Shown in pieces: positions 1 to 5,025 of a DNA stretch of 5,025 nt. A model generated the notes under the pieces. That model had not been told where the DNA came from, did no database searches, and worked only from the letters and a program-made list of their open reading frames with translations. Each line of letters opens with the position of its first letter. The first letter of the stretch is position 1. The translations under genes and the position numbers were made by a program. The stretch covers positions 11,710 to 16,734 of the forward strand of contig VBFZ01000173.1 of NCBI GenBank assembly GCA_005880805.1. Reading direction: 5' to 3'. The stretch is from Chloroflexota bacterium. GTDB lineage: Bacteria; Chloroflexota; Limnocylindria; Limnocylindrales; CSP1-4.

Positions 1-2139
1 GCACTCGGGCACCTCTATTTCGGGGCAGCGCTTGCCGCCGGCCGTTTGTATCGCCACCTCGGCCCGCCCGAATTCCGCGGCTTCTCGAACCGCCTCGGCG
101 ACCCGGTCGCGCTCGAGTACCCCACGACAGGTTCGGGCGACTTCCGGATCCCGGCGTTGGCCGTCGTGCACGCCGACGGCTCGACCGTCCTCGATCTGCA
201 GTACCAGCGACATCGGATTACGGCGGGCAAGCGGCCCATCCCCGGATTGCCGGCCACGTATGTCGAAGCCGGGGAGGAGGCGCAGACGCTAGAGGTCGAG
301 CTGGCCGACGTCGCCAGCGGCGTCGGGGTCACCCTCGCCTACACGATCTTCCGGGACGTGCAGGCGATCGCCCGTTCGGCCCGGATCCGGAACGAGGGCA
401 ACGAGGAGGTCCGGCTGGAGGCCGCGTTCAGCGCTTCGCTCGACCTTCCGGACGCTGCCTGGGAGATGGTGCATCTGAGCGGCACCTGGGCGGGCGAGCG
501 CCACATCCGCTCGCGACGCCTTCAGCCGGGCCGCCAGTCGATCTCCAGCTCGCGGGGGGCGAGCAGCCACCAGCACAACCCCTTCCTCCTGCTGCGCCGT
601 GAAGCCACGCGGGAGGATGCGGGCGAAGCGATCGGCCTCAGCCTCGTCTATTCCGGCAACTTCCTGGCGGAAGCGGAGGTCGAGCAGTACGGCACGGCGC
701 GGGTCCGGCTGGGGATCGACCCTGACACGTTCGCCTGGAGCCTCGCGCCAGGGGGCGAGTTCGCGACGCCCGAAGTCGCGGTGACGTGGTCCGGAGGCGG
801 GCTGCAGGGCATCAGCGACACCTATCACCGGCTCTACCGCGAACGCCTCGCGCGCGGACGCTGGCGCGACCGCGATCGTCCCGTGCTCATGAACAACTGG
901 GAAGGGACCTACTTCGACTTTACGGAAGAGCGGCTGCTGGGCATGGCCGGCGTCGCCAGGGAGCTCGGCATCGAACTGTTCGTGCTCGACGACGGCTGGT
1001 TCGGCAGGCGCGACCGGGACGATTCGTCGCTCGGGGACTGGTTCGTCGACCGTCGGAAGCTCCCCGCCGGGCTCGACGGCTTCGCACGGCGGATCGAAGA
1101 CCTTGGCTTGCGCTTCGGCCTGTGGATCGAGCCCGAGATGGTCAGCGAACGCTCGGAGCTGTTCGCGGCCCACCCCGACTGGGCGATCGGGATTCCGGGC
1201 CGGCCGCGCTCGGAGGGCCGGAACCAGTTCGTCCTGGACCTGTCGCGAGCGGAAGTGCGGGATCACCTGTTCTCCGTCCTCGCGGACGTGCTCGGCGGCG
1301 CCCCGATCACCTACCTCAAGTGGGACATGAACCGCTACATCACCGAGCCCTACAGTCTCAGCCTTCCGCCCGAACGCCAGGGCGAGTTCTTCCACCGTTA
1401 CATCCTCGGGGTGTACGAGCTGTACGACCGGCTGACCAGCGCCTTTCCCGAGATCCTGTTCGAGTCGTGTGCCGGCGGAGGCGGACGGTTCGATCCGGGC
1501 CTGCTCGCGTTCGCGCCGCAAGGCTGGACCAGCGACGACACCGACGCCGTCGAGCGCCTCAGGATCCAGTGGGGGACGTCGCTCGTGTATCCGCTCAGCT
1601 CGATGGGGGCGCACGTGTCCGCCGTCCCGAACCACCAGGTCGGCCGGATCACGCCGCTCTCGACGCGAGCGGCCGTGGCGTTCTTCGGCGTGTTCGGCTA
1701 TGAGCTCGACCCGACGACGTTCACGGACGAGGAGCGGCGGGACGTCGCCGGGCAGGTGGCGTTCTACAAGGAGCACCGCGACCTGTTCCAGCGGGGCCGG
1801 TTCGTTCGCTTGCGAAGCCCGTTCGAGGGTGACGGAAACCAGACCGCCTGGATGGTCGTGTCGGACGACCTCCAGCGGGCCGTCGTCGGCTTCTACCAGG
1901 TCCTGAGCCGGCCGGCTGCCCCGAGGAATCGGCTGCGATTGCGCGAGCTCGACCCGAAAGCCTCCTATCGAATTTCCGCGTGGCCGGCCGGCGGAGAGGG
2001 GGCCGCCATTGCCAACGCCGGGCTGCGTGGTGGCGACGACCTGATGAACGCCGGGCTCCAGCTCGATCCGCCGCGCGCCTACGGGGTGACGCGAGGCGAC
2101 TTCTGGGCGCGGCTGTTCGTGTTGCAGGCAGAGGCCTGA
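1..2139 (+). CDS. Alpha-galactosidase, glycoside hydrolase family 36 (5' end outside window)
   Basis: Retaining alpha-galactosidase that should release terminal alpha-1,6-galactose from melibiose, raffinose or galactomannan fragments. The reading frame is open from base 1 and already encodes the family's LGHLYFG strand, so the start is upstream and the TTG at 46 is not the start. Numbering codons from base 1: NNWEGTYFDF with Trp at 300, DDGWFG with Asp 330/331, KWDMNR with the nucleophile Asp 442, ESCAGGGGR near 490, and TSDDTDA with the acid/base Asp 512. The 70-residue nucleophile to acid/base distance equals that recalled for Geobacillus AgaA (D478/D548). The constant offset of 36 implies about 36 residues are missing and a full length near 748. 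Layout: N-terminal beta-sandwich (about 1-290), catalytic (beta/alpha)8 barrel, then a C-terminal beta domain to 712. No signal peptide can be judged because the N-terminus is absent. Family assignment is secure; exact substrate is inferred. Confidence 0.96.
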   Translation, partial: ALGHLYFGAALAAGRLYRHLGPPEFRGFSNRLGDPVALEYPTTGSGDFRIPALAVVHADGSTVLDLQYQRHRITAGKRPIPGLPATYVEAGEEAQTLEVELADVASGVGVTLAYTIFRDVQAIARSARIRNEGNEEVRLEAAFSASLDLPDAAWEMVHLSGTWAGERHIRSRRLQPGRQSISSSRGASSHQHNPFLLLRREATREDAGEAIGLSLVYSGNFLAEAEVEQYGTARVRLGIDPDTFAWSLAPGGEFATPEVAVTWSGGGLQGISDTYHRLYRERLARGRWRDRDRPVLMNNWEGTYFDFTEERLLGMAGVARELGIELFVLDDGWFGRRDRDDSSLGDWFVDRRKLPAGLDGFARRIEDLGLRFGLWIEPEMVSERSELFAAHPDWAIGIPGRPRSEGRNQFVLDLSRAEVRDHLFSVLADVLGGAPITYLKWDMNRYITEPYSLSLPPERQGEFFHRYILGVYELYDRLTSAFPEILFESCAGGGGRFDPGLLAFAPQGWTSDDTDAVERLRIQWGTSLVYPLSSMGAHVSAVPNHQVGRITPLSTRAAVAFFGVFGYELDPTTFTDEERRDVAGQVAFYKEHRDLFQRGRFVRLRSPFEGDGNQTAWMVVSDDLQRAVVGFYQVLSRPAAPRNRLRLRELDPKASYRISAWPAGGEGAAIANAGLRGGDDLMNAGLQLDPPRAYGVTRGDFWARLFVLQAEA

Positions 2140-2165
2140 TCGCGCTCGCCCACGGTCCGGGAACT

Positions 2166-2172
2166 GGAGAGG
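2166..2172 (+). promoter_or_regulatory. Ribosome binding site for the DUF6062-like gene
   Basis: GGAGAGG lies just before the ATG at 2175, with 4 bases between the GGAGA core and the start codon. It decides the start: the same frame is open further upstream into the galactosidase gene, but those codons overlap the GH36 reading frame and have no equivalent site. Confidence 0.75.
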
Positions 2173-2174
2173 AC

Positions 2175-2891
2175 ATGCCCGAACTGCCAGCCCGGAGCAT
2201 CGCCGACGTTCGGCTTTCGGAAGTCTTCGACCGCGGTGGATGCCCGCTCTGCACGCAGATGGCTCGCAGCGCCGCGACCTACATGAATTCGTTCCTGTAC
2301 GAAGGGGTCACCGACGTCGGCTTTCGACGCGAGCTCGACCGGGCGCGCGGATTCTGCCGGCGGCACACCCGCGAAGTGCTTGCGGCCAACCGGCGCCAGT
2401 CGGGCGGAACGCTGGGGTCGGCGATCCTGTTCGAGGCGATCCTGCGGATCCGCGGAGCGGAGCTGGAGGACGCCCTTGCGTCTCGCGGAAATGCACGTCG
2501 GAAACGTCTGGCGGAAGCCGCCCGGCGAGCCGCGTGTCCGGTCTGCGACGTCGAAGCGAAGGCCCTCGCATCGGCGATCGACAGCTTCCACGGCCTCGCG
2601 TCGGTTGCGGAGTGGCGCGGGGCCATTGCCGGGTCGCCGTTCTGCCTCGACCACCTGCTCGCGCTGCTCATGCATCGTCCGTCCGGCGAGGCCTGGGACG
2701 AGATCGAGCGCGCGCAGGCTGCGCGGGTCCGCGACCTGCGCGCGCGCCTGGAGCGCTTCTCGGCGGCATCCAGCCACGACCGTCGACATCGGATCACCGC
2801 CGACGAGCAGCGCGCAGCCGACGATGCCGCGGCGTTCCTGGGCGGGGACTCGGCCGAGGCTGCGCGACCGCGAAAAGCCGCGGCGGACTGA
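2175..2891 (+). CDS. DUF6062-like protein with two Cys/His modules, function unknown
   Basis: A 238-residue soluble, Arg/Ala-rich protein that I match from memory to the uncharacterised DUF6062 family. It carries the pattern CPxC followed by FCxxH twice: C23-x2-C26 with C61-x2-H64, and C121-x2-C124 with C157-x2-H160. The two modules have nearly equal inner spacing (35 and 33 residues from the second Cys to the FCxxH Cys) and lie 96-98 residues apart, suggesting an internal duplication and two metal sites or redox Cys pairs. No signal peptide or membrane segment is visible, so it is probably cytoplasmic. The C-terminal 70 residues are charged and Ala-rich, partly helical by appearance and likely disordered at the end. 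It starts 35 bp after the galactosidase stop and is probably co-transcribed with it. The family has no established function; metal binding is an inference from the motif. Confidence 0.85.
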   Translation: MPELPARSIADVRLSEVFDRGGCPLCTQMARSAATYMNSFLYEGVTDVGFRRELDRARGFCRRHTREVLAANRRQSGGTLGSAILFEAILRIRGAELEDALASRGNARRKRLAEAARRAACPVCDVEAKALASAIDSFHGLASVAEWRGAIAGSPFCLDHLLALLMHRPSGEAWDEIERAQAARVRDLRARLERFSAASSHDRRHRITADEQRAADDAAAFLGGDSAEAARPRKAAAD

Positions 2892-2905
2892 CCGCGAAAA
2901 GCCGC
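2866..2905 (+). repeat. 16-bp direct repeat across the stop codon of the DUF6062-like gene
   Basis: GACCGCGAAAAGCCGC occurs at 2866-2881 and again at 2890-2905, a 24-bp period. The first copy is inside the coding sequence; the second overlaps the TGA at 2889-2891. The period is a multiple of three, consistent with a short tandem duplication at the gene end that later diverged. The first copy also forms a weak 5-bp stem, CCGCG at 2868-2872 with CGCGG at 2879-2883. Confidence 0.8.
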
Positions 2906-2944
2906 TGTCAATACCCCCGGTGGGTATTTCCCGGTCGCTGTCAA
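2903..2944 (+). repeat. CGCTGTCAA direct repeat flanking a stem-loop
   Basis: The 9-mer CGCTGTCAA is at 2903-2911 and 2936-2944, 33 bp apart. A third TGTCAA starts at 2971, 32 bp after the second one (starting at 2939), and forms the left arm of the 23-bp palindrome. The three copies therefore sit on roughly the same face of the DNA helix (about three turns apart). This could be a set of protein binding half-sites; no known regulator is recognised. Confidence 0.55.
2910..2928 (+). terminator. Stem-loop after the DUF6062-like gene: possible terminator or CsoR/CstR-like operator
   Basis: AATACCC (2910-2916) pairs perfectly with GGGTATT (2922-2928) around a 5-base CCGGT loop, 18 bases after the TGA. 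It is followed only by TTC rather than a run of T, so it would be a weak intrinsic terminator. As DNA, the ATACCC-N5-GGGTAT dyad resembles operators described for CsoR/CstR-family repressors. It lies where a -35 element would be for the putative promoter at 2946-2954, so repression is also possible. The symmetry is seen; both roles are inferred. Confidence 0.4.
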
Positions 2945-2945
2945 G

Positions 2946-2954
2946 TGGTAGACT
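2946..2954 (+). promoter_or_regulatory. Possible extended -10 promoter element for dnaG
   Basis: TGGTAGACT fits the extended -10 pattern TGnTAnnnT. A start of transcription near 2961-2963 would give a leader of about 100 bases before dnaG. The region 16-18 bases upstream (around 2925-2932) has no good TTGACA match, so recognition would rest on the extended -10. The TTGACA at 2980-2985 lacks a -10 at the right distance downstream. Weak, sequence-only evidence. Confidence 0.35.
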
Positions 2955-2966
2955 TCGGGCCGACGT

Positions 2967-2989
2967 GGCGTGTCAAGACTTGACACGCC
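2967..2989 (+). promoter_or_regulatory. Perfect 23-bp palindrome, probable operator upstream of dnaG
   Basis: GGCGTGTCAAG (2967-2977) is followed by a single A and its exact reverse complement CTTGACACGCC (2979-2989). A central single base and 11-bp arms are typical of a dimeric repressor site. As RNA it could form a 10-bp stem with a 3-base GAC loop, but no T tract follows. If the promoter at 2946-2954 is real, the palindrome covers about +5 to +28, a repressing position. I do not recognise the cognate factor. Confidence 0.6.
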
Positions 2990-3000
2990 CGTAGCCATGT

Positions 3001-3029
3001 CCGGAACTCGGCGCGCGACGCCGAGCCGG
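3001..3029 (+). promoter_or_regulatory. GC-rich leader hairpin before dnaG
   Basis: CTCGGCG (3007-3013) pairs with CGCCGAG (3019-3025) around a CGCGA loop. After a 2-base AA bulge on the left arm the stem continues with CCGG (3001-3004) pairing with CCGG (3026-3029), giving 11 GC-rich pairs. It ends 23 bases before the dnaG Shine-Dalgarno, so it would leave the site accessible but could stabilise or attenuate the leader. No T run follows, which argues against an intrinsic terminator. Confidence 0.5.
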
Positions 3030-3052
3030 GCGGACGAGCCAAGCAGCTGCGC

Positions 3053-3057
3053 GGAGG
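3053..3057 (+). promoter_or_regulatory. Ribosome binding site of dnaG
   Basis: GGAGG is the only strong Shine-Dalgarno between the last in-frame stop (TAG at 2992-2994) and the primase zinc finger. It is 3 bases before ATC at 3061 and 6 bases before ACG at 3064. It places initiation here although no standard start codon exists. Confidence 0.6.
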
Positions 3058-3060
3058 CCC

Positions 3061-4995
3061 ATCACGGCAGCAGGCATCGCGGCCGAGGTCAAGAACAAGC
3101 TCAGCGTCGCTGACGTCGTCGGCGAGACGGTTCAGCTCAGGAAGGCCGGCACCACGCTCAAGGGGCTGTGTCCCTTCCACGGCGAGAAGACCCCTTCGTT
3201 CGTCGTGACACCAGCGCGCGAGACCTGGAAATGCTTTGGTTGCGGGCTGGGCGGGGACATCTTCAGCTTCGTCATGCAACGGGACGGCGTCTCGTTCCCG
3301 GACGCGCTTCGGACGCTCGCGGCCAAGGCCGGCGTCGAAATCGATGAGCACACGCGCCGGGACGACGCGCGCAAGGCGCGCCTGCGCGAGACACTCGAGC
3401 ACGCGATCGCGTTCTACCACGCGGTCCTGACGGGCTCGAGGCTCGGACAACCCGCGCTCGACTACCTGCGCGCGCGAGGGTTCACCGACGAAACGATCGA
3501 AGCCTTCCAGCTTGGCTGGGCGCCAGAAGGCTGGGACGTCATGGTCCGCACCCTGAAGGCCCGCCGAAACCTCGACTCGGCCGCCCTGGCCGAGGTCGGC
3601 CTGACGTCACCCGGGCGCCGTGGTCCGATCGACCGCTTCCGGGCCCGGATCATCTTCCCGATCCGCGACCAGAACGGAAATGCCGTGGGCCTGGGTGGCC
3701 GCTACCTCGTCGCCGATGGCGATCAGGCGGACCATGGCCCCAAATACCTGAATTCGCCCGCGACGCCGCTGTTCGACAAGAGCCGGACGCTGTACCTGAT
3801 CGACCGCGCGAAGTCGGCCGTCCGCAAGAGCGGGCAGGCCGTCATCGTCGAGGGCTACACCGACGCCCTGATGGCCCACCAGGCCGGCTTCGACACCGTT
3901 GTAGCCTCGCTGGGGACGGCGCTGACGCCCGGCCAGGTCGCGCTCCTCACCCGCTACGCGAAGAAGATCGCTCTCGCCTACGACGTCGATCCCGCCGGGC
4001 AGAGCGCCGGCACGTTTGGGGTCACCGAGCTGAACGCGTTGATCTCCGAGGTCCAGGCCGACGGCGGGCTCGGCCTGACCGATGTCGGCGTCGTCCGGCT
4101 TCCGGACGGCAAGGATCCCGACGAGGTCATCCGGGAGAACCCTGACCTGTGGCGCGAAGCCACGCGAACGCCGGACCCGATCCTGACCTATCTGATCGAC
4201 TTCCACGCGTCGCGGGTCGATGTTCGGACTCCCGAAGGCCGGAAGCGCCTCGTCGACGGTGTCCTGCCGACCCTCCGGCGGGTCGCCGACCCTGTCGTCC
4301 GTGACTCCTACCTGCAGAAGCTCGCCCGGCGTAGTGGGGTGGAGGAGCGAACTTTGCTGGAGGTCCTCCACCAGCGCCCGGCACCGGGCCGCACCGGGAG
4401 CGACGGAGACCACGGCGGCGTTCGGCTCACGCTGGAGGCCGTTCGGGCCGCCCAGGAGTCGGTCAGCCCGGAGGAGGTCGTTCGGTCGATCAGCGCGGTG
4501 GAGGCCGAGCTGCTGCGCCTGCTCCTCCTCGTTCCGGACCAGCAGGAGCGCGTGGCGGACATCCTGAAGCCGGAGGGATTGCCGTCGACGGTCGCCCGGG
4601 AGCTCTACCGCGCTCTGCTCGCCTCGCGGGGCCTTCCGGACGGCGAGGAGCAGCACCCATTCGAGCGGGGGCGACTGCTCGAGGCGCTGGATCCCGAGAC
4701 GCGAGCCCTTGCCATCGCCTTGTACGCGCGACCAGGCCCGGACCCCACGCACCTGCCCGTCGAACGCATCGCCTACGCCGTCGATAAGTGTTTGCTGACA
4801 TTGGAAGGAGATCGGCTCGAGGAGGCCATCGCCTACAACCTCGCGGAGCAGGCCGAGGCGGAGAGCCGCGGCGACCACGAGGCAATGGGTCGCCTGCTCG
4901 ATCAGGAACGCCAATACAACGAAGCCCGCCGTTCGCTCGACCGCCGTGGCGAGCAGACGCGCCTTCTCGCTCGACCGATGGAGGTTCGACCGTGA
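3061..4995 (+). CDS. dnaG: DNA primase DnaG (non-canonical ATC start proposed)
   Basis: Primase that makes RNA primers for Okazaki fragments and leading-strand start, working with the DnaB helicase. With ATC 3061 as residue 1 the protein has 644 residues, in the family range. The CHC2 zinc finger has ligands C37, H40, C58 and C61. The catalytic core shows GLGGR at 210-214 and PKYLNSP at 227-233, then the TOPRIM metal site: E264 in VIVEGYTD, with D308 and D310 in YDVDPAG, matching E. coli E265/D309/D311 as recalled. Residues beyond about 430 form the variable helicase-binding domain. Start choice: the frame is closed by TAG at 2992 and holds no ATG, GTG or TTG before GTG 3205, which would remove half the zinc finger. 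ATC after GGAGG fits the normal N-terminus; ACG 3064, a sequencing error or a frameshift are alternatives. The stop overlaps the next gene by GTGA. Confidence 0.95.
   Translation: MTAAGIAAEVKNKLSVADVVGETVQLRKAGTTLKGLCPFHGEKTPSFVVTPARETWKCFGCGLGGDIFSFVMQRDGVSFPDALRTLAAKAGVEIDEHTRRDDARKARLRETLEHAIAFYHAVLTGSRLGQPALDYLRARGFTDETIEAFQLGWAPEGWDVMVRTLKARRNLDSAALAEVGLTSPGRRGPIDRFRARIIFPIRDQNGNAVGLGGRYLVADGDQADHGPKYLNSPATPLFDKSRTLYLIDRAKSAVRKSGQAVIVEGYTDALMAHQAGFDTVVASLGTALTPGQVALLTRYAKKIALAYDVDPAGQSAGTFGVTELNALISEVQADGGLGLTDVGVVRLPDGKDPDEVIRENPDLWREATRTPDPILTYLIDFHASRVDVRTPEGRKRLVDGVLPTLRRVADPVVRDSYLQKLARRSGVEERTLLEVLHQRPAPGRTGSDGDHGGVRLTLEAVRAAQESVSPEEVVRSISAVEAELLRLLLLVPDQQERVADILKPEGLPSTVARELYRALLASRGLPDGEEQHPFERGRLLEALDPETRALAIALYARPGPDPTHLPVERIAYAVDKCLLTLEGDRLEEAIAYNLAEQAEAESRGDHEAMGRLLDQERQYNEARRSLDRRGEQTRLLARPMEVRP
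4980..4984 (+). promoter_or_regulatory. Ribosome binding site for the gene after dnaG
   Basis: GGAGG within the last dnaG codons, 7 bases before the GTG at 4992, the ideal spacing. It supports GTG 4992 as the start and translation coupled to the end of dnaG. Confidence 0.75.
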
Positions 4996-5025
4996 CCGAT
5001 CCCACCGACAAGCTCCTCGTCGAAG
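4992..5025 (+). CDS. rpoD: Start of the next gene, probably primary sigma factor RpoD (3' end outside window)
   Basis: Only 11 codons are present, reading (V/M)TDPTDKLLVE from a GTG that overlaps the dnaG stop in the string GTGA, with GGAGG 7 bases upstream. The KLLVE stretch resembles the first helix of sigma-70 region 1.1, and rpoD directly after dnaG is the conserved macromolecular synthesis operon order. The existence of a gene here is well supported; its identity as the housekeeping sigma factor rests mainly on context. Confidence 0.6.
   Translation, partial: MTDPTDKLLVE

Noticed and set aside
46..48. TTG as start of the galactosidase
   Set aside because: The frame continues upstream to base 1 and encodes LGHLYFG, a conserved part of GH36; the catalytic offset also implies about 36 more residues before base 1.
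289..1776. 495-codon open frame on the - strand, antisense to the galactosidase gene
   Set aside because: GC-rich codon bias commonly leaves the complementary frame open. Its protein is Arg/Ala/Pro/Glu-rich without a recognisable domain, and the + strand GH36 gene is unambiguous.
1980..2174. Upstream extension of the DUF6062-like gene in the same frame
   Set aside because: It overlaps the galactosidase C-terminal domain out of frame, is Arg/Gly-rich, and the ATG at 2175 has a good ribosome binding site and precedes the first CPxC motif by the expected distance.
2980..2985. TTGACA as a -35 box for dnaG
   Set aside because: No TAnnnT occurs 16-18 bases downstream; the hexamer is explained as part of the 23-bp palindrome.
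2997..3113. 38-codon ATG frame overlapping the start of dnaG, as a leader peptide or a frameshifted true N-terminus
   Set aside because: There is no Shine-Dalgarno before the ATG, the composition is Arg/Ser-rich with no motif, and the normal DnaG N-terminus starts near 3061. A frameshift cannot be excluded, so it is mentioned under the dnaG start.
3205..3207. GTG as the dnaG start
   Set aside because: It would delete C37 and H40 of the zinc finger and the conserved N-terminal helix, which are clearly encoded upstream.
3607..4914. 435-codon open frame on the - strand, antisense to dnaG
   Set aside because: Same antisense effect; the opposite strand encodes the conserved primase core.

Overview
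This is a GC-rich bacterial window with three genes or gene fragments on the + strand and the first codons of a fourth. No gene is supported on the - strand. The DnaG sequence style (zinc finger followed by a GGDIFSFVM stretch), a DUF6062-like protein and the high GC content together suggest a member of the Chloroflexota or a related actinobacterium-like lineage, possibly from a metagenome. That assignment is an inference from family resemblance, not a measured placement.

Layout: (1) 1-2139, the 3' roughly 95% of a GH36 alpha-galactosidase gene whose start lies upstream of the window. (2) 2175-2891, a 238-residue cysteine-rich protein resembling DUF6062, 35 bp downstream of the galactosidase with its own Shine-Dalgarno, probably on the same transcript. 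(3) 2892-3060, a 169-bp gap unusually dense in symmetry: a 7-bp stem-loop (2910-2928), spaced TGTCAA repeats, a possible extended -10 (2946-2954), a perfect 23-bp palindrome (2967-2989) and a long GC-rich hairpin (3001-3029). (4) 3061-4995, DNA primase dnaG. (5) 4992-5025, the first 11 codons of a gene overlapping dnaG by GTGA, most likely the primary sigma factor rpoD.

How they work together: dnaG followed by a translationally coupled rpoD is the core of the macromolecular synthesis operon, linking replication priming to transcription initiation. The rpsU gene that heads this operon in E. coli is not present here. Instead the operon appears to begin after the symmetric gap, so that gap is the likely control region. 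The galactosidase and the DUF6062-like gene belong to an unrelated unit that ends before it.

The main points for a second look are that dnaG has no ATG, GTG or TTG start between its last upstream stop codon and its zinc finger, although a good GGAGG sits just before an ATC codon; the stack of dyads in front of it; and the internally duplicated metal-site-like Cys/His pattern of the DUF6062-like protein. I see no mobile element, CRISPR array, tRNA or rRNA, and no clear undescribed multi-gene system.
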